A stretch of DNA of 64,000 nucleotides from Anniella stebbinsi (taxonomy: Eukaryota > Chordata > Lepidosauria > Squamata > Anniellidae). Each line of letters opens with the position of its first letter. The stretch's first letter is position 1. The notes under the pieces were generated by a model. It ran no database searches. It was not told where the DNA came from and worked only from the letters and a program-made list of their open reading frames with translations. A program made the translations under genes and the position numbers. Below are positions 12,136 through 24,119 of the stretch, piece by piece. The stretch is from positions 99,029,263-99,093,262 of the forward strand of contig JARDYH010000007.1 of assembly GCA_029215795.1 (NCBI GenBank), in the 5' to 3' direction.

Positions 12136-12469
12136 CTAAAAGACAACAGCACAAAAGGAAAAGGGATTGACAGAGAGGAAGAAAAAAGCAAAACACCAGG
12201 CACCAGTTCTTATAAGTGTTCTTTCTGGAAAGGAATGTGAAACAAACTCCCAGCAGCCATTCCTTCTCTGGCCCATGTATGGAGCCAGATTGAGTCTCCC
12301 CTTGTGCCATCCTGTTTATCTTGGGAGGCAGCCTTCCAGTGGCCCTTGGCTTTGTGTATTATAATTTTCTTCATTTATCTATATAAAAGTGGGAGCGATT
12401 GCGAACAACTATATATATGACAGTAAACAAAAAAATATGTATGCCATGTTTGTAGAGGTATGGACTCTA

Positions 12470-13720
12470 TTGTCTCAATTAATAAAAGATTTGCAGTTTT
12501 GATGTTGGAGCATAAAAATCCCAACTTCAAGTATAACCTGATGGAATCTGAGGTAGTGGTGACCGACCAAGAAGGAGATCTTGGGGTCATGGTGCACAAC
12601 TCGATGAAAATGTCAACCCAGTGAACGGCCTCTGTAGAGAAGGCAAACTCCATGTTAGGCCTGATTAGAAAAGGAATTGAGAATAAAACTGCCAGTATGA
12701 TATTGCCTTTACACAAATCTATGGTGTGACCACACTTAGAATACTTTGTACAGTTAAGTCACCTCACTTTAAAAAAAGATATCATAGAGCTGGAAAAGGT
12801 GCAGCAAAGGGCAACTCAGGCTGCCTCTACAAGAGGCATTTAAAGCTCTTTCAAGGCGCATTAAAACATTTACCTCTACAAGAACGGAGCGCAAATCGGG
12901 CGTAGAGGCGCGTTTTCTCTCCGATTATGCGCATTATCAAATGCGCGTTAAATAGCGAGTTTTATTTTGCTCCGGCCCTTAAAGTGCATTTTGACTCTGT
13001 GAGCAAGTGATTCTCCGCATTAACTACTTGTAAAGTGCATTTGAAACAACTGGTAAGGTCACCAGTTGAGTGCTCAATTACCTCCTGCATACAAGCATTT
13101 ACGATAAAGCGCTTCAGCGATTATGTGCATAATCGGCTAACCAGGCGTCAAACGGAATCCAGCTAGAGGGGGTCTCAAAGAGCTGGAGCATCTCCCCTAT
13201 GAGGGCAAGTTGCAACAGCTGGGACTGTTTAGCTTGGAAAAAAGGAGGCTAAGGGGAGATAGCATAGAGGTGTACAAAATTATGCATCTTGTGGAAAATT
13301 TTCTCCCTTTCTCATATGGGGTCATCCCATAAAGCTGATTGGTGGGAGATTCAGGAGAGTTAAAAGGAAGTACTTAATTTCACGGTGCATAGTTAAACTA
13401 TGGAATTCACTGCCACAAGATATAGGGATGGCCACTGATTTTGATGGTTTTAAAAGGGTTTGGATAAATTCCTGGCAGAGAAGGCTATCAATGGCTACTA
13501 GTTGTGATGACTATGTGCTACCTACAGTATTAGAGGCACTATATACACCAGTTGCTGGGGGAACATAGGTGGGAGAGTGCTGTTGCACTCATGTCCTGCT
13601 TGTGGGTTCCTGGTCAACAGCTGGTTGGTCACTGTGTGAAGAGAATACTGGACTAGATGAACTCTTGGTCTGCTCAAGCATCAGGGCTCTTCTGATGGCC
13701 TCACTCATTTTCTCACTTTG
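12470..13720 (+). mobile_element. CR1-type LINE, 3' part, split by a MITE
   Basis: Plus-strand LINE remnants: the RT end (GLMLEHKNPN region) to about 12818, then from about 13176 the block for QQLGLFSLEKRRLRGDSIE and the 3' region ending TCAGGGCTCTTCTGATG, as at 3.7 kb. Frames are broken. The CpG-rich MITE lies inside. Confidence 0.75.
12819..13175. mobile_element. CpG-rich GCGCATT MITE, copy 2 (inverted)
   Basis: Begins GCTGCCTCTACAAGAGGCAT and ends near AGCTAGAGGGGGTCT, with CGCGTTAAATAGCGAG and GATTATGCGCATTATC inside. It is reverse-oriented relative to the copies at 1-302 and 14876-15231. It splits the LINE ORF between the CAAAGGGCAAC and GAGCTGGAGCATCTCC segments. Confidence 0.7.
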
Positions 13721-14424
13721 GTTCAAACTGGAGTGAACTTTTATACACTTTGTAACTTTATTCCAGGATGTCGGATTTCAGTATTTTTAGATTGGATTAA
13801 TACTGCCATCAATAGTGGAAAGCACCTTATTGCCATTGGAGCTTCTTTTGTTATTAATAGCATTGCTTTTATTTTATTAAAAGTCTGGATCCAACGTATA
13901 TACTAGGAGTCCCCAACCTTTTTGGGTCTATGGACACACTGTGAACTTCAATAAAATATTCTGAATGTTGATGTAAAATAGCTGTCATAGGGCTTGGCCA
14001 GTTAGATCTAGTAAATAAAAAAACAGAGCATCATAATTCTGCATGATTTATAGACAGGATCCCACATAAACTACCATCATGTTAAAGCTTACCTTGGTGT
14101 CTATAGACTGTACACACACAAAACCAGTTCTGGTGCTTCACAGTGCCAAGATAACACAAAAACCTAGCACAGATCTTTGTGGATTTTATATGGGATGCCA
14201 ACAAAATCACCACTGGACACAGATGTGACCTATAATATGATGTAGGCTTGGGGGGATCCCTTGTAAAAAATCATGAGGAGATATAAGATTCATGAATCAC
14301 ATCCATGCTTTTGTGCCATAGGAAGTACTATATCCACTATTTTTACAGTTCACTCTATACCCACCACTGCAAGCTGTCATTTGATGCTGGATTTTTAAAC
14401 ATGTTTTTATATTGGGGGAGGGGA
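13721..14424. other. Intergenic, nothing firm
   Basis: AT-rich sequence. GAGTCCCCAACCTTTTTGGG at 13907-13926 resembles the terminal words of hAT-type repeats, but the other end is not seen. Confidence 0.25.
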
Positions 14425-14875
14425 GCCAACTGTGGATCCACACCAAATAGTTGTTCCATCTAGCCCACTTTTAGCTAGTTTGTGAATCAGAACGTCATGG
14501 GGCACTTTCTCAAAAGCTTTGCTGAAGTCAAGATATATTATGTCCACTGGGGAGGTTACCCAGTCAAAAGATGAGATCACATTGGTCTGACAGGATTTGT
14601 TCTTGACAAATCCATGCTAGCTTCCAGTAATCACTGCATTGTTTTCAAGGTGCTTACAGACTGACTTCTATATAATCTGCTCCAAAATTGTCCCAGAGAT
14701 GGATGTCAGACTGACTGGCCCATAGTTCCCAGGTTCCTCCTTTTTGAAGATAGGGACAACATGAGCCCTTCTCCAGTTGTCCAGCACTTCACCCGTCTTC
14801 CATGATTTTGCAGGGATAATAAACAGTGGTTCTGAGAGTTCTTCTGCCAAATCCTTTAATACTCTATGGCCCCCT

Positions 14876-15231
14876 CCACAAGAATGCGCCTTTGCGCCTG
14901 GTTCCGCGATTATGCGCATTATCGCGGAGGCGCATTTACTCACAATCCCTCTGCACGGGAGGCGGCGAGAAGCGGCGAAGCGCATTAAAAGATGCCCAAA
15001 AAGCGCTTTCCAGGTAGTTAATGCGCATAATCGCTTGTTCACACAGCGAAAATGCGCTTTAACGGCCGGAGCAAAATAAAAGTCGCTATTTAACGCGCGT
15101 TCGAAAATGCGCATTATCGGGGAGATAACGCGCCTGTACGCCCGTTTTGCGCTCCGCTCGTGTGTAGGTAAAATTTATAATGAGCCTTCAAGGCTCATTA
15201 AACGCCCCGTGTGGAGGAGGCCTAGGATGCA
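14876..15231. mobile_element. CpG-rich GCGCATT MITE, copy 3, inside CR1
   Basis: Left end CCCTCCACAAGAATGCG, right end GTGTGGAGG, with many GCGCATT words and GATTATGCGCATTATCGCGG. The CR1 sequence resumes at CTAGGATGCAGTTC. The same CR1 position carries the smaller MITE at 51566-51682 in another copy. Confidence 0.75.
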
Positions 15232-16466
15232 GTTCATCGGGCCCTGGAGATCTGAACTCATTCAAAGAAATTAGGTATTCCTTGACCATTTGTTTATCAA
15301 TCTTAAACTGCAATCCTGCCCCTTTAGCTTGTACTTTACTTTTTCTAGGGGGGTCACAGACCCACTTTTGGGAGAAGACTGAGCCAAAGTAGGAATTGAG
15401 CACTTCAGCCTGTTCTTTGTCATCTGTTATCAATTTGCCATCCTCATGAAGCAGTTGAACCACCATTTCTTTCTTCTGTCTTTTACTATTCACGTCTGTG
15501 AAAAAAGCCTTTTTATTGCTTTTAGCATCCCTCGCTAGCCTCAGCTCATTCTCAGCTTTAGTCTTCCTGATACCATTCTGGCATTTCTGTGCTGCCTGTC
15601 TGTACTCTTCTGCCTGGCCGTCCTTCCACTTCCAATATGTATCCTTTTTTATTTTCAGGTCATCTCTAAGCATTTTGTGGAGCCACATTGGTTTCTTCTG
15701 TTGTCTTCTATCTTTTTCCCTTGTTGGAATTGTTTGTACTTGTGCTTTTAAAATTTCCTTTTTTAAAAACTCCCACCCATCTTGGAGTCCTTTTCTCTTT
15801 AGGGTCTCTTGCCATGGAACCTTACTTATTGTAGTTCTGAGTTTATTAAAATCGGCTTTCCTGAAATCCAGAGTACGCGTATGGCTACACTCAGCTTTTG
15901 CTTCTTTAAAATCAAGAACTCAAGTATGACATGGTCACTTTCCCCCAGAGTTCCCATAACTGCCACCTTATCCACTAAGTCCTCCCTATTGGTCAGTATC
16001 AAGTCAAGGATAGGGGATGCTTCAGTTCCTTCCTCTACTTTCTGTAGGAGAAAGTTATCAGCCACACATGTCAGGAATTTCTTGGAGGGGCCACTTTTGG
16101 CAGAACTTGAACTTGTCTCCCAACAGATATCGGGGTAATTGAAGTCCCCCATTTTACTACTACATCAGATTTCCTTGAAATATTGGCAATTTGCTTTTCA
16201 AAAGTTTCGTCCTCATCTTCTCCTTGATTGGGTGGTTGGTAGTAGACTCCGACTACCATGCTCCTTTTATTCCTTTCCCCATTTATTTTAATCCAGATGC
16301 TCTCGATGGGGCCCCCAGGCTCATCCTCCTGTATTTCTGTGCAAGGATAAGTATTTTTAACATATATTGCAACTCTGCCTCCCTTTCTATCTCTTCTGTT
16401 CTTTTTGAACAACTTATATCCTTCAAGTGCTATATTCCAGTCATAGGAGTCATCCCACCAAGTTTC

Positions 16467-16527
16467 AGTTATTTATTTATTGCATTTTTATACCCCCCTA
16501 TAGCCGAAGCTCTCTGGGCGGTTCACA
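16467..16527 (-). mobile_element. L2 3'-tail fragment inside CR1
   Basis: About 60 bases, (TTTA)n then CATAGCCGAAGCTCTCTGGG-like sequence (here CTATAGCCGAAG...), lie between the CR1 words TTTCAGTT and CCTATCAAGTCG. This is a very short 5'-truncated L2 or L2-tailed SINE. Confidence 0.7.
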
Positions 16528-17744
16528 AAAACCTATCAAGTCGTATTTGCCTTCATGTATTAAGAGTTCAAGTTTGTTCTGTTTGTTTGTCCTAGTCTGG
16601 GCATTCATAAATAGGCATTGAAGACCATGTGCTTTATAGTCTGGCTTCTTTTCTACATTGTTGTGAACACTATTTTGGGGGGCTATTGGAGCTGTTCTCT
16701 CTGTTATGGTGTATAAACCGTTATCCATTGTTGCCTCGAAGTTTACGTTTCCCGCCCCCGCAGGATTCAGTTTAAAGCCCTCCTGATGAAGTTCTTCATG
16801 CTGTGGCCAAACACATTTTTCACAGCCCTTGTGAGGTGCAACCAATCCCTTGCCAGCAGTCCATCTTCCAAGTAGCGTAGCCCGTAGTCCCAGAATCCAA
16901 ATCTCTCCCGTCAGCACCACCTTCGTAGCCAGTCGTTCACCCGGAGTATTTTTCTTTCCCTTTCTAATCCTTTTCCAAGAACCAGGAGGATGGATGAGAA
17001 AACTATCTGGGCCGCAAAGGTCTTGAGTTTCCTTCCCAGAGCTTCAAAGTCTGATGTGATTTCTTCATAGTTCCGCTTGGCAGTATCATTTGTTCCCACA
17101 TGGATGAGAAGAAAAGTTGCTCTTCAATCTCTTGTGCTTCTTGTTGCTGTTGTAGTTCCACCATTCTGTTTAAGAACTCTTCGCCTTCTCTTATTCCTTG
17201 GAGGGTGGTGGACACTCGTTGCTCAAGTACTCTCACTTTTTATTCCAATAGTGCAACCAGCAGGCTGCAGGTGTACGCCATGTTGACTTCAGGTAGGAAC
17301 ACAAACATTGCACACACTTTGCAGGTCAGCACTAGAGACTCCTTTTTGTCCATAGTCTCTATTCCGTTTTGCTTCTGCCTTTCTGATTGTATTGGAATTG
17401 CCTGTGCTTTGTCCTGTCCTCTCAGAAGCTGAATAACAAAGTCTCCTACTATATGAGTTTGTTACAGAATACATTTTTTGTTAGGGACCTCCTCCTTGAA
17501 CTCCCCTGCCAAACTCTCCCTGCCAAACTCCTGTTTGCTCTCCCTGTTCATTCGCTCTGATCGCTCTCTCTCTTAGAGCTGGCTTCCTAATGTACCTTCT
17601 AATCCAGCTGGGGCAGCTTCCTCTTCTCTGCTCAGCTAGGAGTCAGGAATCAAGTTAAATTATTGGGGAGAGGAGCTTCAGTCAGGTTTTTGTGAATACC
17701 ACTTTAATTTAATTAAAAGCGTTGTTGGAGTCATGCTTTGCCTC

Positions 17745-18746
17745 TCTTTGTTTGTAGGCTTTTATTGAAGAAGGAAAAATAGCCAGTTTCTCTTTCTGTC
17801 ATGTTTTAATTTGTATTATGAAATCAGCCATTTCTATTAATAATTAGAAATAAATGAAAGAACATTCATCCTACTGTCTTTGATCATAGAAAGACTTGCT
17901 GACTCTATTATGAAACTGCATATGCACAGATACAATTACATTTTAATATACAAACTACTTGACAGCAATAGTGACTTGAACTAAGAGCACTGAATGTATA
18001 TATACTCATATAAAATCGCCTTATAGTTTTATCAGTAAGAACACCACCTTTTCAGAATCTCAGGCAGAGATCTTTCCTCCTAATTCCCAATAAGCCAAAC
18101 TTTCCCTATCTAGGCTGTTTGAATCTTTGCTGATTGATCTTGTTTTCAACTAGTGGTTCACGATCCACAAATGGGTTTTGCATCAGTAGCCCCACAATAT
18201 TTGCTTTAAAACAGAGACAGAAGATCAAGTGGGGAGAAGGAGAGATGCAAGTTCTATACAAGTTGGACAGTAACGTCTTCCCCTCCCCTAGAAAAACCTA
18301 GGAATTTTACCAAATTACAGCTGCTAATCTGTTAGGGATCTCTCTCCGACACTACTACAATCCCCAGGCATCTATAGAGCAAAGGAATGACTGCTAAACC
18401 AGTATGGCTACGGTTTAGTTAAGCCCCAAGAAAGAGGATCAAGATCCATCTCTGGAAGGAGGATCTGGGCTTGACAAGGATGCAGACAAAAGCTAAGAAC
18501 TGTTTCACATATATATTTATATAGCTTGATTACTCAACCTAATACTGATGATGAGCAGCTGGATGGATGAATGGATTCCACAGCATTGTGATGGAGGAGA
18601 TATACAATATATCAAAGTTCTATTTATGCCGTAATGGGTCACTCATATGTGCAAATCACAATGATGCTGCCATAATTAAGAGAGGTGCATACATATGTGA
18701 ATGAGTTCTGATGTTTGTTGAAGAAGAGGCAAGGAAGACAGACTAT
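17745..18746 (-). other. TNFRSF1A: Probable TNFRSF1A 3' UTR with polyA signal
   Basis: About 1 kb of mostly unique, AT-rich sequence follows the death-domain stop codon. On the minus strand an AATAAA hexamer (plus-strand TTTATT at 17761-17766) lies about 980 bases after the stop, shortly before the 5' end of a CR1 element. I infer that the transcript ends near 17740. No transcript evidence is available, and other A-rich sites exist closer to the stop. Confidence 0.4.
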
Positions 18747-19015
18747 CTAGGGTTGTTTGGTCAAGACCTCCTGAATAGCCTCACTACAGCCACTCAGCTC
18801 CATTTGGTTGAGAACATTACTGATGCGCTCCACAGTGGCACCATGGCCTGCCTGCAGCCTCCATTGTCTCAGCATCTCATATTGCGCTTCCCGCATATGC
18901 CGCTGTTCCATGTTGATTCTCTCTATTGGATTTTCACTCAGTCCAAGGCGACGCACAAATTCCTTCCACCGGGACAGAGGTACATGATCCACCACAGTAT
19001 ACAAAACTGTAGGAC
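18747..19015 (-). CDS. TNFRSF1A: TNFRSF1A last coding exon (death domain)
   Basis: Final exon of TNF receptor 1, encoding the cytoplasmic death domain that recruits TRADD after TNF binding. It begins PTVLYTVVDHVPLSRWKEF and continues VRRLGLSENPIERINM, then MREAQYEMLRQWR and ends QEVLTKQP before a TAG at 18747. RWKEFVRRLGL is the hallmark of the TNFR1 death domain and separates it from the TRAIL, Fas and DR3 receptors. The acceptor TTTCCTCCTAG/GTCC is strong and the exon enters in phase 1. The domain is full length without stops. An intact-looking 519-base MITE sits about 100 bases upstream in the intron. The preceding coding exon is not firmly identified. Confidence 0.95.
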
Positions 19016-19118
19016 CTAGGAGGAAAGGAACAGAGGAGAAACCAAGTGATGATATGAATGTCATTTTTCCCCCTCCCCACAATTTGGTCTATGCAGTATA
19101 AAATGTCTGTAACACAAA

Positions 19119-19637
19119 GGCTGCATTCGGACAACACATTAGTCGATAGTGGGTTGAGTAGCCAACTCACAGTTGGTTATTTTGTGGGTACTCCCCACAC
19201 AACATATTCCTACACAACTGTGGGTGGTTGGGGCTGGCGTTGAGTGGACTAATAGTCAACCCGGCATTTGACTGACACAGCCCCCGCCCTCCCTCCTCCC
19301 AGTTCTAACTCAGCAGCCTCTGCAAGTTGCACCAGTTGTAGCAGGGTAGTAGCTGCCGCTTTGGTCGCTCTTGCCACCTGCCTCAATGGGCTTGTGTTTT
19401 AACCCACTCACCACACACTATTAACACACTCACCCCTCCACACAATACTTTAAACAACTGGCTTCAAGCTAAACAACTTGCAAGCCAGTTGTTTCTCTCA
19501 GTTGCTTATTTGGGCGGAATAGCATACTGTCAGTAGTTTGTGAGCGGCGTGTTACCCTCCACACAACACAGTAAGCAACACAACTGACGATTGTTCCCCC
19601 CACCCTCAGTTGCTTAATCTGTTGTCCGAATTCAGCC
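19119..19637. mobile_element. 519-base MITE, second long copy (inverted)
   Basis: GGCTGCATTCGGACAACAC to GTTGTCCGAATTCAGCC, exactly 519 bases as at 567-1085 but in the opposite orientation. AAA flanks both ends. It lies in the TNFRSF1A intron about 100 bases before the death-domain exon. Confidence 0.75.
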
Positions 19638-19890
19638 AAACATTTTCCATCAACCCTTTCAGGCTATAATTCTAGGGAGAAAGTCCCATTGAATTAGGGA
19701 GAAAGTCCCATTGAATTAAATGGAATGTACTGAGTAAACATTGAAGAATTAACTTTTGGGTGATAGAAAAATTACAGAAACCAGATGCCAAACTTCTTAG
19801 AAGAATTCTGGATTCTCCTTGTTCCAAAGGTTCTGAATGAAATTCAAGAATACTTACCATTGTTGTAAGTTGTAGGAGGGAATTTTCTAA

Positions 19891-20115
19891 GGCTGAATTC
19901 GGACGACACAATAAGCAACTGGGGGGGGGGGGCAATCATCAGTTGTATTGACTATCGTGTCGTCCGAATGCTGCCATAGTCAACTCAGCGCTGATCCTAA
20001 TCCACACCACAGTTGGTTATTTATTACCATGTTGTGTGGGGAGTACCCCCTAGATGAACAACTGTAAAGTTGATTATTACCCCACCATTGACTATCGTGT
20101 TGTCCGAATTCAGCC
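19891..20115. mobile_element. Short form of the GGCTGAATTC MITE
   Basis: 225 bases with terminal GGCTGAATTCGGACGACAC and GTTGTCCGAATTCAGCC and a TAA on each side, a likely 3-base target duplication. Confidence 0.75.
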
Positions 20116-20639
20116 TAAGTCTATTCATGAATAGAGGAGGCAAAAAGAATGAAATAATACCATTCCCCTGCAATGAAATGGTATTGCCCCCATTCACCTG
20201 CAACCAATCTACAATGATAAAACCAAGGTGAGACTTCCCTTTGTTTAGAGTAGTTTAAAACAGAGGAAGCATTAGCAAGATGTTTCAAGATATATGCTGA
20301 GAAAGACAAATGGGTAAGAGTATATAAATAACTGATGAATTTTTGTTGTAGAGTAATGTAATAATGAGGCTACAAAGGCTTTACAGTTTGTTTTAATAGG
20401 CAAGGGAGTCGGTTGTATTAGATTTAACTCCGACATGTTTGTTTGCATATTTACTAATGGGAATGCCTTTCTATTAATATTTGTGTAAGCTCTTTTCACA
20501 GATACATAAATCATAGATGCATATATTCATAGATGCAAAAATAAGAATGTATATTTTATATAAAACCTTTTTTAATGATTCTGGCTTATCACTGATCGTA
20601 TGCAGTTGCTAAAATTAACTGTTGCAACTTTGTATATAT

Positions 20640-20835
20640 TACAGGTTTTAGTATGGTTTAAAAATGTTAATAACGTTATCTCTGTGTATATTGTCTGTTT
20701 CTGTGTTTTTTGTGTTTTAAAATTTTGCATATTGTAAACCTTTGTAAACCGCCCAGATAGCTTTGTCTATGGGGCAGTATAGAAATGTAAATAATAATAA
20801 TGATTATAACAATAATAATAACAATAATAATGCTT
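20640..20835 (+). repeat. L2-type 3' tail
   Basis: Plus-strand AAACCGCCCAGATAGCTTTG and GGGGCAGTATAGAAATGTAA, followed by an (AAT)n tail. No coding part remains. Confidence 0.55.
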
Positions 20836-20837
20836 TA

Positions 20838-20895
20838 CAATGAAATTTTACTTGCAGCCCCTGAAGAAAGAAATCTTTTTCCGAAACACGTTGGG
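20838..20895 (+). mobile_element. Penelope-type terminal relic with hammerhead-like core
   Basis: CCCCTGAAGAAAGAAATC... CCGAAACACGTTGGG matches the terminal motif of the Penelope element at 55.75 kb (CTGAAGA...CCGAAACGTCGGG). It continues after the hAT element at 25664 with CCCATTAAAGC, so the hAT entered this relic. Confidence 0.55.
20861..20895 (+). ncRNA. Hammerhead-like core in Penelope relic beside hAT
   Basis: CTGAAGA, a possible AAGAAA/TTTTTC hairpin, GAAAC and ACGTTGGG. It is the same arrangement as at 55748 with changed stem III. The hAT insertion starts directly after it. Confidence 0.35.
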
Positions 20896-22214
20896 TAGGG
20901 TGACCATATATTGGAAACCAAAAAGGAGGACAACATAGCCACCCCCAGGGGGCGTGCCCACCAACATGTCTGGCCCCCAGGGGGTGTATCCAGCCCCCAG
21001 GGGGCGAGCCCAGCTGAACATAGCCTTAGTCACATGTCTGATTTACAGCGCACAATTAAGACAAACCTGTTCTATATAACAACTTAATATTAAAATAACT
21101 GAATTAAAGAACAAGTGAGACGTTCAATATATCTGAAATTAACTTCCCTCACTCCTACTTTTGTAGCTTTTGCTGTACTTTGAAGCTTTTGCTATACTAT
21201 GTGTGGTACAGGCTCCCCCTCCTTCAAATTACTTTTCTTACTGTAAATCCTTCAATTTTCCTAACATTTAACACTCTTTCCCCATCACCTTTCTCGTATC
21301 CATACTCACAGATTCAGCATACTGCTATCACTGAACAAATGAAGCACTTGACAAGTCCAGAAAAATCTAGTACAACAAACTAGCAACTTAACATTCAGAA
21401 AAAGTATAAAATATGTTATCCTACAAACATTAGCCATTGAACAAAATGGACTAAAGGCTTGTGGCAGACATTTCTCACTAGCACCTCCTAGCTTGTTTCA
21501 ACTTCTGGTTTATCAATGAGAAACTAATTTTAAAAAATTGTCATTATACCTCTGGTTCATAAGCCATGTAAACAAGACCATAGCAATACAAAGAAAAGCC
21601 AGAACAGATGCCCATTATCACAATGCCAGACAAGGATCTTTCCCTCCCTTTATCCAAATATCTCCTGAATTTACACTACCTCAGTGTGCAGAGAACAGAA
21701 ATCCCAATCATGGACCCCCAAAAAACTGCCCAAAGAAACCTCAGAAATAAGGCCTGTTGATTTCAATAAAGCTTACTCCCAGATAAATGAATATAGGATT
21801 GCAGCCTCTTCACATCTGTTCATCTTACTCTGACGACTGCAAGCCCCAGTTGTCAAGGACAACTATGCACGCAAACAATCTGGCCTCTTGGATCATGCAA
21901 CCAGCAGGTGCTCTCCAGAAAGATGCTTTCAGAGCCTAGGAGATTCAGACACATTCAAGCCAAGCCACGCTATACACTCAAATATTACCTTACTTGGACA
22001 GAACGATTCTGGGACAAATCAATACTTTGCAATCAACCAGACATGACAGTCAAAAACAACAAAGAAAAAACACACCTACTTCAATGACATAACAATACCT
22101 AATGACAAAACTGTTGCAGAAAAGGAAGAGGAAAAGAGAGAAAAATATACACCAATGGCTATGGAAGTTAAAGAACTATGGTAACAGGAAAAATTACAAT
22201 CATTCAATTAGTTA

Positions 22215-22305
22215 GAGTGATCATATGGAAAGGAGGACAGGGCTCCTGTATCTTTAAGAGCTGTATTGAAAAGGGAATTTCAGCAAGTGTAATTTGTATG
22301 CATGT
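22215..22305. mobile_element. Single arm of the GTGACCATAT MITE
   Basis: GTGATCATATGGAAAGGAGG and GGAATTTCAGCAAGTGTAAT match the arms of the palindromic MITE at 10161-10480, cut off where the L2 tail begins. Confidence 0.6.
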
Positions 22306-23740
22306 AATAATAATAATAATTATTATTATTATTATTATTATTATTTATAACCCGCCTCTCCCTACGGATCGAGGCGGGGAACACAATGCAAATACAAACA
22401 TAACAAAGTTAAAAAATTTAAAAACAACAGAAACACATCATTAAAACATTTAAAATTCATCCGGATAGGCCTGCCGGAAGAGAACAGTCTTCATGACTCT
22501 CTTAAATTCATGAAGACTGCCAATTTGTCTAACCTCCTCCGGCAGCCCATTCCATAGTCTGGGAGCCATAGAAGAGAAGGTCCTCTGGGTAACACTCGCC
22601 AGCCTAGTTCTGGCTGGCTTGAGTACATTCTTCCCAGAGGACCTAAGAGTGCGGGGCGGATTGTACGGGAGAAGGCGATCCCATAGGTAGCCTGAGCCCA
22701 AACCATGTAGGGCTTTAAAGGTAATAACCAACACTTTATACTTTGCCCGGAAACTGACCGGCAGCCAGTGAAGTGATTTTAAAACTGGTGTAATGTGATC
22801 ACCCCTAGGTGTATCGGTGACCAACCTGGCTGCCATATTTTGAACAAGTTGAAGTTTCCGGACTAGGCACAAAGGTAGCCCTATGTACAGCGCATTGCAG
22901 AAGTCGAGCCTCGATGTTACCAGCGCGTGCACTACCGTCTTTAGGTCTTCCAACTCTAGGAAGGGGCACAGCTGGCGTATCAGCCGAAGCTGATAGTAGG
23001 CACTCCTGGCCATCGCATCAATCTGAGATGTCATCTGGAGCGACGGATCCAGGAGTACCCCCAAGCTGCGAACACAGTCTTTCAGGGGGGGTGTAACCCC
23101 ATCCAGAACTGGTTGACACACCTCCAAACCCAGGTTGGGGCCTTTGACAGCAAGCACCTCCATCTTGTCTGGATTCAGCTTCAGTTTGTTTTTCCTCATC
23201 CAGCCCATTACCGCCTCCAAGCATTCGTTCAGTGGAGACACACTATCCTTAGCTGACGATGTTGTTGAAGGCATAGAGAAATATATTTGGGTGTCATCAG
23301 CATATTGATAGCACCCCGCCCCATGCCTCCGGATGATCTCTCCTAGCGGTTTCATGTAAATGTTAAACAGCATTGGGGAAAGGATGGCACCTTGTGGTAC
23401 ACCACATAGCAACTCCTTTTTTTGAAGAGCAGCTATCCCCAAGCATCACCATCTGGAACCTGCCCAAGAGATAGGATTGGAACCACTGAAGCACAGTGCC
23501 CCCGATTCCCAATTCCCCCAGGCGCTCCAGAAGGATACCATGGTCGATGGTATCGAAAGCCACTGAGAGGTCCAGGAGTACCAGCAGGGACACACTCCCC
23601 CTGTCGATACTAAGGCGTAGATCATCTACTAAGGCGACCAAAGCGGTCTCAACTCCGTATCCTGCTCTGAAGCCAGTTTGAAATGGGTCTAGAAAATCAG
23701 TGTCATCCAAGACTGCCTGGAGTAGCATCCTAACCCTAAC
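22306..23740 (-). mobile_element. L2-type LINE with most of the RT domain
   Basis: Minus strand. One 330-codon frame (23442-22450) contains CGVPQGAILSPMLFNIYMKP, the RT active-site YADDTQ, GWMRKNKLKLNPDKMEVLAV, TSRLDFCNALYIGLP and RTFSSMAPRLWNGLPEEVRQ. The fingers region (FQTGFRAGYGVETALVALV, AFDTIDHGILLERL) is in another frame at 23788-23363. The 3' tail is CGCCTCTCCCTACGGATCGA with an (ATT)n end at 22306-22345. It is one of the less decayed LINE copies here. It belongs to a second L2 subfamily, distinct in tail from the copy at 8.7-9.6 kb. Confidence 0.88.
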
Positions 23741-24075
23741 CAGTACCTCATGCAATTTGGAAACTATACTTCTATTAATGCAGTCCAAAATAGTGTTTGT
23801 TTATTTTGCAGTCCCATCACACTGTTGGCTCATATTAAGCTTGGTATCTACAACAATTCCAAGATCCTTCTCACCTATAGTGTTGCTGAGCCAAGTATCC
23901 CCCATCTTGTAACTGTGCATTTGGTTTCTTTTTCCTACTTGTATAACTTGACATTTATCCCTATTAAATTTCATTCTGCTGTTTTCAGCCCAGCGCTCCA
24001 GTCTATCAAGATCACTTTGAAGTTTGTTTCTGTCTTCCAGGGTATTAGTCATCCCACCCAATGTTGTGTCATCAT
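23741..24075 (-). mobile_element. CR1 RT fragment
   Basis: Minus strand NTLEDRNKLQSDLDRLERWA, NSRMKFNRDKCQVIQVGK and LGIVVDTKLNMSQQCD: the CR1 RT thumb region. It abuts the L2 without a gap and begins beside an (ATC)n run. Confidence 0.8.
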
Positions 24076-24119
24076 CATCACCATCATCCACACACACCTC
24101 ATAGGCAATAAAAATTAAA

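Larger units (their letters stand above)
14425..17690 (-). mobile_element. CR1 LINE with 5' end, ORF1, endonuclease and part of RT; 3' part missing
   Basis: Minus-strand CR1 clade element. From its 5' side (17.69 kb): a 5' UTR, then ORF1 with the SGNH-esterase-like HVGTNDTAKRNYEEITSDF and NDWLRRWC. ORF2 endonuclease follows with [61 protein letters not shown] and [18 protein letters not shown]. The linker SYFGSVFSQKWVCDPP and early RT (NYGPVSLTSI) end at 14.4 kb. Frames are interrupted. The 3' half of RT and the 3' tail are absent, unlike normal 5'-truncated LINE copies. Two insertions sit inside (14876-15231 and 16467-16527). Confidence 0.85.

Noticed and set aside
18747..19082. Death domain assigned to a TRAIL-receptor, Fas or NGFR-type gene
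   Set aside because: RWKEFVRRLGL and the DTVCGC cysteine-rich domains fit TNFRSF1A better than the other death receptors.
23727..23742. CTAACCCTAACC, a telomere-like repeat at the L2/CR1 junction
   Set aside because: Only two units; too short to claim an interstitial telomere or repair scar.
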